DNA of 64,000 bases from Staphylococcus lutrae (GCF_002101335.1 NZ_CP020773.1:372001-436000), one strand, 5' to 3'; counted from the first letter of the stretch, positions 8,744 to 24,100 are shown. The notes: a model not told the origin generated them from the letters alone. Translations and numbers: made by a program.

Positions 8744-9676
8744 TTACTCAGATTGCGTAGGCGCATCAATCAATAACGCATTGTCTTCTTGCGCCGGAGA
8801 AAAAACTTCAATATGACGCACTAAATTTAAAAAGTTCGCTGGCAATTGACCCCCATATTCGCCATCTACATTTAACGGCATATCACTAAAGGATGAAATA
8901 TTCACCGATTGCGCTTTATGATAATGTACTTTCGGATGTTTAATATGTTCACCGCGTGAGGCAAGTGTCATAATGTGCCCCAATTCTGCAATATTTGCCT
9001 TTTCAACAATTAGCAGTGTAAACATCCCGTCATCCAATTTCGCATCTGGTACTAACTTCTCAAAACCAGCCATTGAATTGGTTAAACCGAGTAAGAACAA
9101 CATGATTTCACCTTCAAAGACTTGCGAATCAAATTCAATTCTCACATCGACCGCATGCATTTGTGGCAACATTTCAAAACCTTTAATATAGTAGGCAAAA
9201 GGTCCGACAATCGATTTTAATTTGCTCGGTGCTTCATACGAAACTTCCGTAATTTTACCACCGCCAGCCAAATTAATAAAATAACGGCTATTCATTTTAC
9301 CGATATCAACTTGGACGGTTTTGCCATCTAAAATGACATCCACGGCATCAAAAATATCAGTTGGAAGATGGAGTGCCCGACCGAAATCATTCACCGTCCC
9401 CATAGGAATTAAGCCTAACTTAGGTCGATTCGGTTTTTCAGCAATACCATTCACGACTTCGTTCAATGTACCATCCCCACCAGCGACAATTAACAAATCG
9501 TATTGGGCCTCGATCGCACGCGCCGCCTCTTCTGTCGCATCGCCAACTTTTTGGGTCGCATAGGCACTCGTCTCATAACCAGCTTGTTCCATTTTGATTA
9601 GTACATCAGGTAATGCACGTTTAAACACTTCTTTACCTGATGTAGGATTATAGATTATTCTCGCACGTTTTCTCAT
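8744..9676 (-). CDS. dagK: Diacylglycerol kinase (soluble DgkB type)
   Basis: Returns diacylglycerol to phosphatidic acid during lipoteichoic acid turnover. It is a 310-residue protein with the NPTSG start motif near residue 11 and the ATP-binding GGDGTLNEVVNG motif near residue 66. The DAGK catalytic fold follows, with NLAGGGKITEVSYE near residue 135 and NVDGEYGG near the C-terminus. The neighbourhood (next to rlmD, downstream of gatCAB) is as in other staphylococci. A start codon with SD lies directly at MRKRARIIYNP. Confidence 0.93.
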   Translation of the reverse strand: MRKRARIIYNPTSGKEVFKRALPDVLIKMEQAGYETSAYATQKVGDATEEAARAIEAQYDLLIVAGGDGTLNEVVNGIAEKPNRPKLGLIPMGTVNDFGRALHLPTDIFDAVDVILDGKTVQVDIGKMNSRYFINLAGGGKITEVSYEAPSKLKSIVGPFAYYIKGFEMLPQMHAVDVRIEFDSQVFEGEIMLFLLGLTNSMAGFEKLVPDAKLDDGMFTLLIVEKANIAELGHIMTLASRGEHIKHPKVHYHKAQSVNISSFSDMPLNVDGEYGGQLPANFLNLVRHIEVFSPAQEDNALLIDAPTQSE

Positions 9677-10045
9677 TTATATCCCTCAATTTTTCAGTAC
9701 TCACAACTTATATTATAGTAAACAAAGATGTAATGAAAGCTAAAAACAACCAAATTCTTAAAAATGATAAGAAAATAACGTCAACATCGTTTTCAAAAGC
9801 GTAAATATAATCTATAGCGACAACAATCTGTCTCGTTCACCTCTTTATATCCTCCCACTCACCTAAGATCAAGCAATAGATACTTAAATAAAACACGTGC
9901 AGAAGAAGTTTAAGTGTATGATTGATACATGCTTCATCTGTTTTGTAACAGTTTCATTCGACATTTCAAATCGTTTGAGCATCTCAACTAAGATTGCTAG
10001 AACAAACTCCCTTTCACTCCTATTTACGCAAATGATTGCCAAACT

Positions 10046-10159
10046 GGGCGCGACTCCTAAGGGAACAAGACGCAGCCAAAAATCCAATTCGGCCTCAATC
10101 AAGTGTACACTTCAATCAAGCCGAATTTAGTTGAGGCAAGTCCCTAGGAAAGCAAGCCC
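10046..10159. repeat. GACTCC(T)-GGGA type intergenic repeat with central dyad
   Basis: Two similar direct units, GACTCCTAAGGGAACAAG and AGTCCCTAGGAAAGCAAG, flank an inverted pair ATTCGGC/GCCGAAT. Elements with an ACTCCTGNGGGA core are widespread between genes in Bacillus and Staphylococcus. Their function is unknown to me. Confidence 0.5.
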
Positions 10160-10186
10160 AAAAAAGGCAATCATTAAATAACTTTA

Positions 10187-10251
10187 TGATGAAAGCGAGT
10201 TCTAGTTCTGCAATCGCAAGATGCCACAATCAATGTGCCATCTTTCATCAT
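10187..10251. repeat. Inverted repeat
   Basis: ATGATGAAAG and CTTTCATCAT arms lie about 45 bases apart. It could be an mRNA hairpin. No function is assigned. Confidence 0.35.
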
Positions 10252-10267
10252 GCTCAAAAATACAAAA

Positions 10268-10326
10268 TGTCACAAAAAAAGACGAGCGTGAAATACAATC
10301 ATCACTATTGCATTTCATCCACTCGC
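10268..10326 (-). terminator. Terminator of the gatCAB operon
   Basis: Minus-strand arms GAGGCGAGTGGATGAAATGC and GTATTTCACGCTCGTC form a long stem followed by seven T. It lies directly after the gatB stop. Confidence 0.85.
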
Positions 10327-10342
10327 CTCTATTCAAAACAAC

Positions 10343-11770
10343 CTATTGCTTATCCAACTCTTGCTTCAACAACTGATTTGCCAATTGCGGATTGGCTTGC
10401 CCTTTAGATAATTTCATAATTTGACCTACTAAGAAGCCCATCGCTTTGCCTTTACCATTTTTATAATCCTCAACAGATTGTGGATTTTCGGCAATCGCTT
10501 GTTGAACAAATTCTAATACAGCACCTTCATCAGAAATTTGAACAAGACCTTTATCTTGCATAATTTGCTTCGCGTCCCCACCATTTTGTGCTAATTCTGG
10601 GAACACTTTTTTCGCAATTTTACTACTCATAGTGCCGTCTTCAATTAATTTAATCATACCTGCTAAGTTTGCTGGTGTAAGGCCTGTATCTTGTAACTCA
10701 ATTTGATTTTTATTGAGATATTCGTTTACGCCACCCATTAACCAGTTCGAAATCATTTTCACATCGGCGCCTTCTTCAACAGCCGCTTCAAAGAAATCAG
10801 ACATTTCTTTTGTTAATGTCAACACGTGAGCGTCGTATGCAGGTAAACCAAATTCTTTGACATACTTTTCTTTACGCGCATCCGGTAATACTGGAATAGA
10901 TTCGCGGACACGTGCTTTCCACGCCTCATCAATATATAGAGGAACGATATCGGGTTCAGGGAAATAGCGATAGTCATCAGAAGCTTCTTTAACACGCATT
11001 AAGATCGTTTTACCTGTTGACTCATCGAAACGACGTGTTTCTTGTAAAATTTCTCCGCCATTCAATAAGACTTCTTCTTGGCGTTTCACTTCATATTCTA
11101 AACCTTTACGCACGTTGTTAAATGAGTTTAAGTTTTTAAGTTCCGCTTTCGTACCAAACTCTTTTTGGCCGTATGGACGTAAAGATACGTTCGCATCACA
11201 ACGCAATGAACCTTCTTCCATTTTACCGTCAGATACGCCTGTATATTGAATGATTGAACGTAATTTTTCTAAATAGGCATACGCTTCTTCTGGTGAGCGA
11301 ATGTCTGGTTCAGAGACGATTTCAATTAATGGTGTCCCTTGACGGTTTAAATCTACAAGTGAGTAACCATCTTTATGTGTTGATTTCCCAGCATCTTCTT
11401 CCATGTGTAAACGTGTGATGCCGATACGTTTCGTTTCACCGTTCACTTCGATATCGATATAACCATTTTCACCAATCGGTTGATCCAATTGTGAAATTTG
11501 ATAGGCTTTTGGATTGTCAGGATAAAAGTAATTTTTTCGATCAAATTTAGATTCCGTTGCAATTTCCATGTTCAATGCCATTGCCGCACGCATTGACCAA
11601 TCTACTGCACGACGGTTCACAGTAGGTAATACACCCGGATACGCTAAATCGATGACGCTTGTATTTGTATTCGGTTCTGCACCGTATGCTACCGGTGCAT
11701 TTGAAAACATTTTCGAGTCTGTTTTCAACTCAACGTGGACCTCAAGTCCGATGATTGTTTCAAAATGCAT
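10343..11770 (-). CDS. gatB: Asp-tRNA(Asn)/Glu-tRNA(Gln) amidotransferase subunit B
   Basis: tRNA-binding and kinase subunit of GatCAB, which converts Glu-tRNA(Gln) to Gln-tRNA(Gln). The N-terminus shows [13 protein letters not shown] and the core has the EEDAGKS motif. A C-terminal GatB/YqeY helical tail runs from about residue 330. The start at 11770, with AAGGAGTGG upstream, gives the family length of 475. An in-frame ATG 120 bp upstream lies inside gatA and adds unrelated residues. It is the last gene of gatC-gatA-gatB and is followed by a terminator. Confidence 0.96.
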   Translation of the reverse strand: MHFETIIGLEVHVELKTDSKMFSNAPVAYGAEPNTNTSVIDLAYPGVLPTVNRRAVDWSMRAAMALNMEIATESKFDRKNYFYPDNPKAYQISQLDQPIGENGYIDIEVNGETKRIGITRLHMEEDAGKSTHKDGYSLVDLNRQGTPLIEIVSEPDIRSPEEAYAYLEKLRSIIQYTGVSDGKMEEGSLRCDANVSLRPYGQKEFGTKAELKNLNSFNNVRKGLEYEVKRQEEVLLNGGEILQETRRFDESTGKTILMRVKEASDDYRYFPEPDIVPLYIDEAWKARVRESIPVLPDARKEKYVKEFGLPAYDAHVLTLTKEMSDFFEAAVEEGADVKMISNWLMGGVNEYLNKNQIELQDTGLTPANLAGMIKLIEDGTMSSKIAKKVFPELAQNGGDAKQIMQDKGLVQISDEGAVLEFVQQAIAENPQSVEDYKNGKGKAMGFLVGQIMKLSKGQANPQLANQLLKQELDKQ

Positions 11771-11783
11771 TGATTGCCACTCC

Positions 11784-13244
11784 TTATAATTTTTGATATT
11801 GGTCGTGTAAATTAAATTGTGTTTCGTACTGGTGTGCAACGCGATACAACGTTTTCTCATCAAATGGCTTACCAATAAATTGCAAACCAATTGGACGACC
11901 GTTTTCTGCTAAACCACATGGTACAGAAATACCTGGTAAACCAGCGAGGTTGACTGGTGTCGTTAATAAGTCATTGGCATACATTGTTAATGGATCATTG
12001 ATTTCAGCACCTAAGTCGAACGCGACTGTAGGCGTTGTCGGTCCTAAAATGACATCGTATTTTTCAAACACGTTTTCAAAGTCATTTTTAATTAAAGTAC
12101 GCACTTTTTGCGCCTTTTTATAATATGCATCATAATAACCTGAACTTAATACGTACGTCCCCAACAAAATACGGCGCTTCACTTCTTGTCCGAATCCTTC
12201 ACTTCGGGACAATTTGTAAAGTTCTTCAAGACTTTCTGCATCTTTTGAATGATATCCATAACGAATACCATCAAAACGTGCTAAGTTTGATGACGCTTCA
12301 GCTGATGCAATCACATAGTAAGATGGAATGCCGTATGACGTTCTCGGTAATGACACTTCTTCTACAATTGCACCTAGACCTTTTAAAGTTTCAGCCGCTT
12401 TGATGACTGCAGCTTTAACTTCTTCATCCACACCTTCTCCGATATATTCTTTCGGAAGTGCGATTTTCATGCCTTGAATATCTTTACCAATATCTGCTGT
12501 GAAATCGGCTGCTACATTTGGTGCACTTGTTGCATCCATTTCATCTTCACCTGCAATCACTTCTAAAACGAGCGCGTTATCTTTAACGTTGCGGGTAATC
12601 GGGCCAATTTGATCAAGTGAGGATGCAAATGCCACAAGTCCAAATCTTGAAACACGTCCATAAGTCGGTTTTAAGCCCACTACACCACAATATGCCGCTG
12701 GTTGACGAATAGAACCCCCTGTGTCCGTACCTAACGCAAAAGGAACTAAGCCTGCAGCAACAGCCGCAGCAGAACCACCTGAAGATCCACCCGGTACAGC
12801 TTTGTGATCAAATGGGTTCACAGTTTTTTTGAAATATGACGTTTCAGTAGAACCGCCCATTGCAAATTCATCAAGGTTCACTTTACCAATCAAAATACCG
12901 TTTTCATTATGTAGCTTCTTCATGACCGTTGACTCATAAATAGGTACAAAACCTTCTAACATTTTACTCGCACATGTTGTCTCTAAACCTTCAGTGATGA
13001 TGTTATCTTTAATCCCCATAGGAATCCCAAACAACTTCCCATTCATTTCACCTTTTGCCTGTAATGCGTCTAAGGCTTCAGCTTTTTTTATCGCATTTTC
13101 TTTATCTAAAGCTAAAAATGATTGGATTGTCGGATCAATTTCTTCAATTGCATCATAAATATCTTTCACGATTTCTGAAGGTTTAATCTGATTCGCCTTA
13201 ATCATCTTTTGTAAATTTTCAATAGATTCGTAGCGGATGCTCAT
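11784..13244 (-). CDS. gatA: Asp-tRNA(Asn)/Glu-tRNA(Gln) amidotransferase subunit A
   Basis: Amidase-signature subunit that frees ammonia from glutamine for GatB. It shows the catalytic Lys region ([10 protein letters not shown]), the Gly/Ser-rich signature ([16 protein letters not shown]) and the [12 protein letters not shown] motif carrying the cis-Ser/Ser nucleophile. It is 486 residues long, as expected. It starts 2 bp after the gatC stop and ends 13 bp before gatB, so translation is probably coupled. Confidence 0.97.
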   Translation of the reverse strand: MSIRYESIENLQKMIKANQIKPSEIVKDIYDAIEEIDPTIQSFLALDKENAIKKAEALDALQAKGEMNGKLFGIPMGIKDNIITEGLETTCASKMLEGFVPIYESTVMKKLHNENGILIGKVNLDEFAMGGSTETSYFKKTVNPFDHKAVPGGSSGGSAAAVAAGLVPFALGTDTGGSIRQPAAYCGVVGLKPTYGRVSRFGLVAFASSLDQIGPITRNVKDNALVLEVIAGEDEMDATSAPNVAADFTADIGKDIQGMKIALPKEYIGEGVDEEVKAAVIKAAETLKGLGAIVEEVSLPRTSYGIPSYYVIASAEASSNLARFDGIRYGYHSKDAESLEELYKLSRSEGFGQEVKRRILLGTYVLSSGYYDAYYKKAQKVRTLIKNDFENVFEKYDVILGPTTPTVAFDLGAEINDPLTMYANDLLTTPVNLAGLPGISVPCGLAENGRPIGLQFIGKPFDEKTLYRVAHQYETQFNLHDQYQKL

Positions 13245-13246
13245 CT

Positions 13247-13549
13247 TTACGCGTCCTCCCTGTTCATAACTGCTGGTACTTTAAATTGTCCAGCTTCCAC
13301 TTCTTTTGCATTAATCAACGCTTTCTCTTGTGGTAATCCTTCGACAGCCACATCATCGCGCAATACATTTTGTAAATCTAATACATGGTTTGTCGGTTTG
13401 ACTTGTTCTGTATCCACAGAATCAATTTGATGACAAAAATTTAAAATACCTGCTAAAGTATGTTGCATATCTGTAGATTCTTGTTCCGTCACGTTTAAAC
13501 GCGCAAGGTTCGCAATGTGAGCAACTTGATCTTTAGTAATCTCAGCCAT
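13247..13549 (-). CDS. gatC: Asp-tRNA(Asn)/Glu-tRNA(Gln) amidotransferase subunit C
   Basis: Small subunit (100 residues) that wraps around GatA and stabilises the complex. It shows the family helices ([16 protein letters not shown]) and the C-terminal REDA-type end. It is the first gene of the operon with AAGGAGG upstream of its ATG. Confidence 0.95.
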   Translation of the reverse strand: MAEITKDQVAHIANLARLNVTEQESTDMQHTLAGILNFCHQIDSVDTEQVKPTNHVLDLQNVLRDDVAVEGLPQEKALINAKEVEAGQFKVPAVMNREDA

Positions 13550-13917
13550 GATGATAAAGCCTCCTTAAAAATACTCTTTTATCTATAAATTGTATCAAAT
13601 TTCAGCACAAAAATCTAAATTATTTCAAACTGGATATGACCCGACGCATTCTACATTTGTCTGTATGATTCATATACTTAAAACATTACTTTTTTCACCA
13701 TCTTCCTTATGAAAATAAGATTGGATACGTTTCCGCTTTTATATTTATTACAGAAAAATGAATAATTATTTATATTTAATTTACCTTGAAATCCTTGTTG
13801 TTATGCGGTTTTATGCCATTTTCGAAAGTTATATTACACATTAACTGTTAAATATACCTTTCATTTTGTATACAATTCTGTATAATAAGCATATGCAATT
13901 GAAAAGGGGAGATTCAT
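13550..13917. other. Divergent promoter region of gatCAB and putP
   Basis: An AT-rich spacer of 368 bases between divergent genes. It carries the putP promoter (listed separately) and presumably the gatC promoter. I see no small gene. Confidence 0.6.
13859..13886 (+). promoter_or_regulatory. putP: putP promoter
   Basis: TTTCAT, 16 bases, then TATAAT. The -10 lies 31 bases before the start codon, with a GGGGAG SD between. The -35 is weak, consistent with a regulated gene. Confidence 0.5.
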
Positions 13918-15471
13918 ATGTTTTTATTCGGTACGACTTTATCTAGTCAAGTAAATACCGATTGGCAGACATATATTATGATTGCCATCTATTTTATTAT
14001 CTTACTAGGTATTGGTTATTATGGTTACAAGCAAGCAACAAGTAATCTTAGTGAATACATGTTGGGAGGACGTAGTATCGGGCCTTGGGTTACAGCCTTA
14101 TCTGCCGGCGCTTCTGATATGAGCGGTTGGATGATTATGGGCTTACCAGGTGAAGTGTATTCAACAGGATTGTCTGCATTATGGATCACAATTGGTTTGA
14201 CACTTGGGGCGTACATTAACTACTTAGTTGTTGCACCAAGATTACGTGCACATACTGAAATTGCAGGTGATGCCATTACATTACCTGATTTCTTTAAAAA
14301 CAGACTCAACGATCAAACGAATTTAATTAAAATTATCTCAGGCCTTATTATCGTTGTATTTTTCACATTGTATACGCACGCAGGACTCGTTTCTGGCGGT
14401 AAATTATTTTATAGCGCTTTTGGTTTAGATTATCATTTTGGTTTAGTTTTAATTGCTGCAATCGTTATTCTTTATACATTTTTTGGTGGGTATCTTGCAG
14501 TATCAATCACTGACTTTTTTCAAGGGGTAATTATGTTAGTGGCTATGGTGATGGTACCTATCGTATTATTGTTAAAGTTAAACGGGCTCGACACATTTCA
14601 TACGATTGCTGAAATGAAACCTACAAATTTAGATTTGTTTCGCGGAACGACAATCATCGGCATCATTTCATTTTTCGCTTGGGGATTAGGTTATTTTGGA
14701 CAACCTCATATTCTCGTGCGTTTCATGTCTATTCGCTCAGTTAAATTATTTCCATTAACGAGACGTATCGGTATTACTTGGATGTCTGTCGGATTGATCG
14801 GTGCCGTACTCATCGGATTGCTTGGTATCGCTTTTGTTCCTGCACAAGGCGTACAAATTGAAGATCCAGAAACACTCTTCATACTGATGAGCCAATTAAT
14901 CTTCCATCCTCTAATTGGTGGATTCTTACTTGCAGCGATTTTAGCAGCGATTATGAGCACGATTTCTTCACAATTACTTGTAACGTCAAGTTCATTGACA
15001 GAAGACTTTTACAAGCTCATCCGTGGAAAGCAAGCGAACACTGCACAACATGAAAAAGAGTTCGTCATGGTTGGCCGTATTTCCGTTATCATCGTTGCCA
15101 TTGCAGCTATTGCAATTGCGTGGACACCAAATGATACCATTCTCAACCTAGTGGGTAATGCTTGGGCAGGTTTCGGTGCATCTTTTGGACCTTTAGTGAT
15201 TCTTTCATTGTATTGGAAAGGGTTATCTCGTACAGGCGCAATTAGTGGTATGGTTGCCGGTGCCTTGACGGTAATTTTATGGATTATCTTTGCACATCCA
15301 TACGGTGAGATGAATGACTTCTTCAATTTATATGAAATTGTACCTGGCTTTATCATGAGCTTCATCGTGACTGTCGTTGTTTCTAAAATGACTCAAAAAC
15401 CTGGTGATTTTGTTGACAAAGATCTCAATAAAGTTGTCGCACAATTGAAATCAGCCAAATCACACCATTAA
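13918..15471 (+). CDS. putP: High-affinity sodium/proline symporter
   Basis: Sodium:solute symporter (SSS) family with LeuT fold and about 13 membrane helices over 517 residues. The signature region ASDMSGW near residue 50 carries the conserved Na+/proline-site residues, and [18 protein letters not shown] lies near residue 187. It takes up proline as osmoprotectant and nutrient. It is transcribed alone, with its own promoter and a strong downstream terminator, divergent from gatCAB. Confidence 0.95.
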   Translation: MFLFGTTLSSQVNTDWQTYIMIAIYFIILLGIGYYGYKQATSNLSEYMLGGRSIGPWVTALSAGASDMSGWMIMGLPGEVYSTGLSALWITIGLTLGAYINYLVVAPRLRAHTEIAGDAITLPDFFKNRLNDQTNLIKIISGLIIVVFFTLYTHAGLVSGGKLFYSAFGLDYHFGLVLIAAIVILYTFFGGYLAVSITDFFQGVIMLVAMVMVPIVLLLKLNGLDTFHTIAEMKPTNLDLFRGTTIIGIISFFAWGLGYFGQPHILVRFMSIRSVKLFPLTRRIGITWMSVGLIGAVLIGLLGIAFVPAQGVQIEDPETLFILMSQLIFHPLIGGFLLAAILAAIMSTISSQLLVTSSSLTEDFYKLIRGKQANTAQHEKEFVMVGRISVIIVAIAAIAIAWTPNDTILNLVGNAWAGFGASFGPLVILSLYWKGLSRTGAISGMVAGALTVILWIIFAHPYGEMNDFFNLYEIVPGFIMSFIVTVVVSKMTQKPGDFVDKDLNKVVAQLKSAKSHH

Positions 15472-15478
15472 ATGATAA

Positions 15479-15524
15479 ATGCAGAATTGAGAACATCCTC
15501 ATGTTCTCAACTCTGCATTTTTAA
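15479..15524. terminator. Bidirectional terminator between putP and camS
   Basis: GCAGAATTGAGAACAT and ATGTTCTCAACTCTGC arms with a 4-base loop, a T-rich run on the plus side and an A-rich run on the other. It serves both convergent genes. Confidence 0.85.
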
Positions 15525-15557
15525 TTCGTTTTATCGTCTATTTTTCCAACAGCCACA

Positions 15558-16760
15558 CTAATTTTGATAAATATGAACGTCTGGTGATCGATTATCTTTC
15601 GTTTTTCGAATCAATGCTCTCGATTCACTGCCGTCTTTAATATGAATCTCATACTGGTCTATCGATTTAAAATCTTTTTCAGCCAATTGTGTGACGTACT
15701 GTGTAATCCCAATGAGTTCGGCCTTGCCATAGTAGTCAATCGGTACGTCCACGATTAAATCATTTACTTTTTTATTTTTGAATTTTGCTTTTCCGACAGC
15801 TTGCGTAAAGTTTGAAAAATAGGATTGTAATGCGCTATTAAAATCCTTAAAGTTCGCATTCAGCGTTTCATTTAAATCTGCTACTTCTGACGATGGTAAT
15901 AACACTGTTTTTTGATTCAATTGATGCCAATCAGATAATTTTGATCCCTTTTCATCTGATGTCGCGTAACTATCGAAATATCCTGGAATGATGTCTTCTT
16001 GAGCAGACTGAATGTAAATCGCAAATGTGATAGGAATATCTTTCAAATCATCATTTTCTCTTAAGCGTGTCAACATTTCTTCAGCCATTTGGCGTCCTTT
16101 TTCTTTTACTTCTTTTTCATTCAACTTCACATGATAGGTTTCCCCGTATTGCTCTTTTTGATAATAATACACGCTATTCATCGCTAAACCAATGGTCATC
16201 CCTTCTATTTGTTTCCCCGTCGTATCTCCATTTGCATAAAAATCTTGTTCTAAAATATTAGACAGATAGGCAGGTGTGTTTTTGGCGATTTTTTCTTCAT
16301 CTTTTTCACCATTCACAGAAGGGTTCAAGCCAAGATTTTCTGTCGCATGTTTGGCCGCTTTTTCTTTGTCACTCATTTTATCTAGTTCTTTTTTCGAGTA
16401 TTTCGGTTTGAGATAGGCACGTATTGTATCTTTATCTAAAAACTGACCATCTTGATAAAGAAAGTCATCTGTTGGGAAGACTTCCTTACTAATATCGAGC
16501 AAACCGTCTTCAAAATCTTCACCGTTATAACTATTGGCCATATTTTCTTGAATCAAACCACGCGCCTGACTCTCTTTAAATGGTAGAATCGTACGATAAT
16601 CCGTACCCTGTACATTTTTATCTGTGGCAATTTCTTTTACTTTATTTTTATCCTGTTGAGTTGCTGTTTTTTCTTTTGACGCTTTGCTCGCATCATCTGA
16701 AGGTGCACACGCTGTTAACACAAGTGATAAACTTAAAAGCAATACGATTGACTTTTTCAT
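15558..16760 (-). CDS. camS: CamS-family lipoprotein (sex-pheromone precursor family)
   Basis: A secreted lipoprotein of 400 residues. A short signal peptide ends at the lipobox LTAC (Cys18), followed by a Ser/Asp/Lys linker and a CamS domain to the end. In S. aureus the signal peptide of this protein yields the cAM373-like pheromone AIFILAA. Here the seven residues before the Cys are LSLVLTA, so that exact pheromone is not encoded. It lies 11 bp downstream of ligA in the pcrB-pcrA-ligA-camS operon, as in other staphylococci. Confidence 0.92.
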   Translation of the reverse strand: MKKSIVLLLSLSLVLTACAPSDDASKASKEKTATQQDKNKVKEIATDKNVQGTDYRTILPFKESQARGLIQENMANSYNGEDFEDGLLDISKEVFPTDDFLYQDGQFLDKDTIRAYLKPKYSKKELDKMSDKEKAAKHATENLGLNPSVNGEKDEEKIAKNTPAYLSNILEQDFYANGDTTGKQIEGMTIGLAMNSVYYYQKEQYGETYHVKLNEKEVKEKGRQMAEEMLTRLRENDDLKDIPITFAIYIQSAQEDIIPGYFDSYATSDEKGSKLSDWHQLNQKTVLLPSSEVADLNETLNANFKDFNSALQSYFSNFTQAVGKAKFKNKKVNDLIVDVPIDYYGKAELIGITQYVTQLAEKDFKSIDQYEIHIKDGSESRALIRKTKDNRSPDVHIYQN

Positions 16761-16771
16761 CGCCTGCCCCC

Positions 16772-20971
<4,200 letters not shown>

Positions 20972-20972
<1 letters not shown>

Positions 20973-21661
20973 TATGCTCTCTCCTTTATCTTAGTCGTTT
21001 GAAGTGCTGCTTTAATGTCATCATATATAATATTCCCTACAATAATCGTATCCGCGATTCGTGCCATTTCCATCGCTTGATCTAAATGCTGAATACCGCC
21101 ACCATAAAATAATTGTGTCTGTGTTAATTCATCTTTTGCCGCACGCACGATTTCGGGATTTCCGTATTTTCCACTGTACTCTATGTATAGTACAGGCAAA
21201 CGATAAATTGACTCTGCCATTTGTGCATAGGCAACGACATCGTCTTCGTCTAGTTGTGCCATCGCTTGCGTATGTTGACTCACTTTACTTTCTGGATTGA
21301 GCACGAGATAGCCTTCAAAAATCATTTCCTCAAAATCAATCATATGCCCATACGCTTTTAAGGCCCGATGTAATAGCCCATTATGATAGGTCACGTCTGT
21401 ACTATTTAACACTGTCGGTACAAAATAAAAATCAAATCCTGGCATTGTGCTCTCAAGATTTGAAATTTCTAATACGAGTGGTAATGGATAGCGACGCACA
21501 CGACTCATTAACTGGATGACATTATCTTCAGTGACATTGTCCGTCCCGCCAATCATAATCGCATCCGTATTCGACATACAAATTCGTTCTAAATCGGCGT
21601 CTGAAATGGATTTTGCAGGATCAAGTTTAAAAAGATGACGCCATTTTTTGATATCATACAT
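20972..21661 (-). CDS. pcrB: Heptaprenylglyceryl phosphate synthase
   Basis: TIM-barrel prenyltransferase of the PcrB/GGGPS family. It joins heptaprenyl diphosphate to glycerol 1-phosphate. It is 229 residues long, with GGTDN near residue 38, [12 protein letters not shown] (substrate-binding Tyr/Gly loop) and YGGGIQ, the phosphate-binding loop near residue 187. First gene of pcrB-pcrA-ligA-camS. Confidence 0.93.
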
Positions 21662-21810
21662 GATCAGATGACTCCTTTAATTTTCGTAAGTTATATTATA
21701 TCACTTTTGCATAGTGATATCTAAAGTTCGTGTTAAATTTCAAGCGCTTTTTTATTTTAAGCGATGCATCATTCACCACTATGAAAATACATCTCTCAAG
21801 TCCAGAGTAT

Positions 21811-21870
21811 ACGAAAAGCCTCCTTCAATATCGACCTACTACAATAGTCAATATTAAAGGAAGCCTCTGC
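21811..21870 (-). terminator. Terminator after the YerC-family gene
   Basis: Minus-strand arms GGCTTCCTTTAATATTGAC and GTCGATATTGAAGGAGGC followed by TTTT. It closes the 21890-22192 gene. Confidence 0.8.
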
Positions 21871-21889
21871 GTCCTATCATCCCGATGAC

Positions 21890-22192
21890 TTACTTTTTCG
21901 TTTCGATGTTCATCCGGTCTAAAATCATCGTATAAGCATCATTGCCCCATTGCAACGAGCGTTTTACTCGAGAAATCGTTGCTGTAGAAGCACCCGACTC
22001 TTTTTCAATCGTTGCGTAGGTAAAACCTTGCTTAATCATTTTAGCTACTTGAAGTCGTTGCGATAAAGACTGTAACTCATTGACTGTACACAAGTCATCA
22101 AAAAATTGATAACATTCCTCACGCGTTTCTAGTGTCAATACAGCATCAAATAATTCATCCAATGCTTTTCCACGTAGTTTCTCTATTTGCAT
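21890..22192 (-). CDS. YerC/YecD family TrpR-related regulator
   Basis: A 100-residue DNA-binding protein of the TrpR/YerC/YecD superfamily. It has an all-helical N-terminus and a helix-turn-helix near residues 55-80 (GFTYATIEKESGASTATISR). It contains no obvious ligand residues beyond the fold. In Bacillales it sits upstream of pcrB-pcrA. Its regulatory target is not evident here. It has its own terminator and lies 67 bp downstream of purB. Confidence 0.85.
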   Translation of the reverse strand: MQIEKLRGKALDELFDAVLTLETREECYQFFDDLCTVNELQSLSQRLQVAKMIKQGFTYATIEKESGASTATISRVKRSLQWGNDAYTMILDRMNIETKK

Positions 22193-22259
22193 GCAAACAA
22201 CCCCTATTTATATAATCTATCTTTATTTTAACGGATTAATACATTAAAGTGTAGTGAAA

Positions 22260-23555
22260 TTATTCCAAACCGACTCTTTTAAATATTGTATCAACTTGAT
22301 TGAGATGATGTCTAGGATCAAAGCAAGCATCGAGTTCTTCTTTAGATAATTTATCCGTAATAGTGGCATCTGCTTCAACTAATGTTCTAAATGGTGTTCG
22401 TGTCTCCCATGATTGCATCGCTTTCGGTTGCACGGTATCGTATGCTTCCTCGCGCACCATTCCTTTATCAATCAATGCTAACAACACGCGTTGAGAATAG
22501 ATAAGTCCAAACGTTTTATTCATGTTTTCCGTCATATTTTCTTCATAAACCGTCAAGCGATCAATGATGTTTGTAAATCGGTTTAAAGCATAATCTAATG
22601 CAATCGTTACATCTGGTAACATGATACGTTCAGCTGAAGAATGTGAAATGTCCCGTTCGTGCCACAAAGCAACATTTTCATATGCTGTCGTTAAGTAACC
22701 ACGAATGACACGTGCAATCCCTGTAATGTTTTCTGAACCAATTGGATTACGTTTATGAGGCATTGCTGAAGAACCTTTTTGACCTTTAGCGAATGCTTCT
22801 TCAACTTCACGTGTTTCCGTTTTTTGCAAATTGCGTACTTCAACAGCAAATTTTTCAAGAGAAGTTGCGATTAAACTTAAAGTTGCAATGTAGTAAGCAT
22901 GGCGATCACGTTGTAACGTTTGCGTTGAAATAGGCGCTGTTCCAATACCGAGATGTTGGCAAACGTAAGCTTCAATTTCTGGAGGAATATTAGCGAAAGT
23001 CCCCACTGCGCCACTCATTTTACCGACTTCGATTTCTTTTCTCACACTTTTAAAACGTGCCATATTACGTTCCATCTCTGCATACCATAAAGCCATTTTT
23101 AAACCAAATGTCGTTGGTTCAGCGTGCACGCCATGTGTACGACCCATCATCAAAGTGGTTTTATATGCCTTCGCTTTAGCTGCTAAAACATCGATGAAGC
23201 GTTGAATATCTTGTTCTAAAATATCGTTCGCTTGTTTAATTTGATAACTTAATGCTGTGTCGACTACATCTGTTGAAGTTAATCCGTAATGCACCCATTT
23301 ACGTTCTTCGCCTAAAGTTTCTGAAACTTGACGTGTAAAAGCGACCACGTCATGACGCGTTTCTTGCTCGATTTCTTTCGCACGTGCAACGTCTACACGC
23401 GCATGTTCTCGTATTTTTTTTACATCCTCTTTAGGTATAAAACCGAGTTCACTCCATGCCTCACTTGCAAGAATTTCAACTTCTAACCAAGCTTCATAAC
23501 GATTTTGATCCGTCCAAATCCGAGTCATTTCTTCTCTTGAATAACGTTCAATCAT
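22260..23555 (-). CDS. purB: Adenylosuccinate lyase
   Basis: Fumarase/aspartase-superfamily enzyme used twice in purine synthesis (SAICAR to AICAR, adenylosuccinate to AMP). It shows the first catalytic His region ([15 protein letters not shown], near residue 137) and the flexible signature loop [17 protein letters not shown] (about residues 261-277) with catalytic Ser. It is 431 residues long. Monocistronic, as in S. aureus. Confidence 0.97.
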   Translation of the reverse strand: MIERYSREEMTRIWTDQNRYEAWLEVEILASEAWSELGFIPKEDVKKIREHARVDVARAKEIEQETRHDVVAFTRQVSETLGEERKWVHYGLTSTDVVDTALSYQIKQANDILEQDIQRFIDVLAAKAKAYKTTLMMGRTHGVHAEPTTFGLKMALWYAEMERNMARFKSVRKEIEVGKMSGAVGTFANIPPEIEAYVCQHLGIGTAPISTQTLQRDRHAYYIATLSLIATSLEKFAVEVRNLQKTETREVEEAFAKGQKGSSAMPHKRNPIGSENITGIARVIRGYLTTAYENVALWHERDISHSSAERIMLPDVTIALDYALNRFTNIIDRLTVYEENMTENMNKTFGLIYSQRVLLALIDKGMVREEAYDTVQPKAMQSWETRTPFRTLVEADATITDKLSKEELDACFDPRHHLNQVDTIFKRVGLE

Positions 23556-23660
23556 GTTTATTAAACTCCAATCTACTAAATGTTAGTTTCATTGTAACAA
23601 AACGATAAATGATGTACATTCTTATTCAATCAAATTTATCGTTCGTAATCAAGTGCCAAC

Positions 23661-23676
23661 TTTCGGAATTCCGAAA
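23661..23676. promoter_or_regulatory. Perfect palindrome upstream of purB, candidate operator
   Basis: TTTCGGAATTCCGAAA is its own reverse complement. It contains CCGAA, the core of the PurR box. A second CGAAC core lies about 20 bp nearer purB at 23639-23646. Binding by PurR is a guess, because the boxes deviate from consensus. Confidence 0.35.
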
Positions 23677-24055
23677 ATATCACAAAATTGCGTACATCAG
23701 GTTTTCTCATCCCGGTTCCTAAAGCAAACCTTGTTATTACGCTGTTTATCTAATGTCTTATGTAGATATTAGCATGCAACCACTTATTTTCAGTCATTAA
23801 ATACGCCTTTAAAATACGAATGTTTATAGCATATTATATAGAAATGTTCGAATTTATTACCTTTCTGCCTGATTGGATGATGCACGCGATCTCACATATT
23901 TTTTCATAGTCATGACGATGATGCGCGGTGACCTTTATAACGCGTGGCGCCATCATTAACCCAATGTAAAACCGATCTTCAAATCCGGTCACAAATGCAA
24001 AACACAATCCAATTCGCTATAAAGTATGACTAAAAAGCGACCGACATTCCCCTTA

Positions 24056-24100
24056 AAATAAAAAGACTGGTTACATTCACACATGTCCCAGTCTTGTTCA
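24056..24100 (-). terminator. Terminator of the UPF0316/NETI operon
   Basis: Minus-strand arms AAGACTGGGACATGTG and the complementary ATGTAACCAGTCTT followed by a T-rich run. It lies downstream of the NETI gene. Confidence 0.75.

Larger units (their letters stand above)
9677..10342. other. Intergenic region with repeats and the gatB terminator
   Basis: No gene is supported in these 666 bases. ORFs on either strand here lack SD sites and sensible composition. It contains a Bacillales-type GACTCCT repeat (10046-10159), an inverted repeat (10187-10251) and the gatB terminator, each listed separately. Confidence 0.6.

Noticed and set aside
9884..10130. Two opposite-strand ORFs of over 70 codons in the dagK-gatB spacer
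   Set aside because: They cover each other and a repeat element, lack SD sites and resemble no protein.
23818..23858. CGAA...TTCG pair as PurR box further upstream of purB
   Set aside because: Too far from purB (over 260 bp) and spacing does not fit paired PurR boxes.
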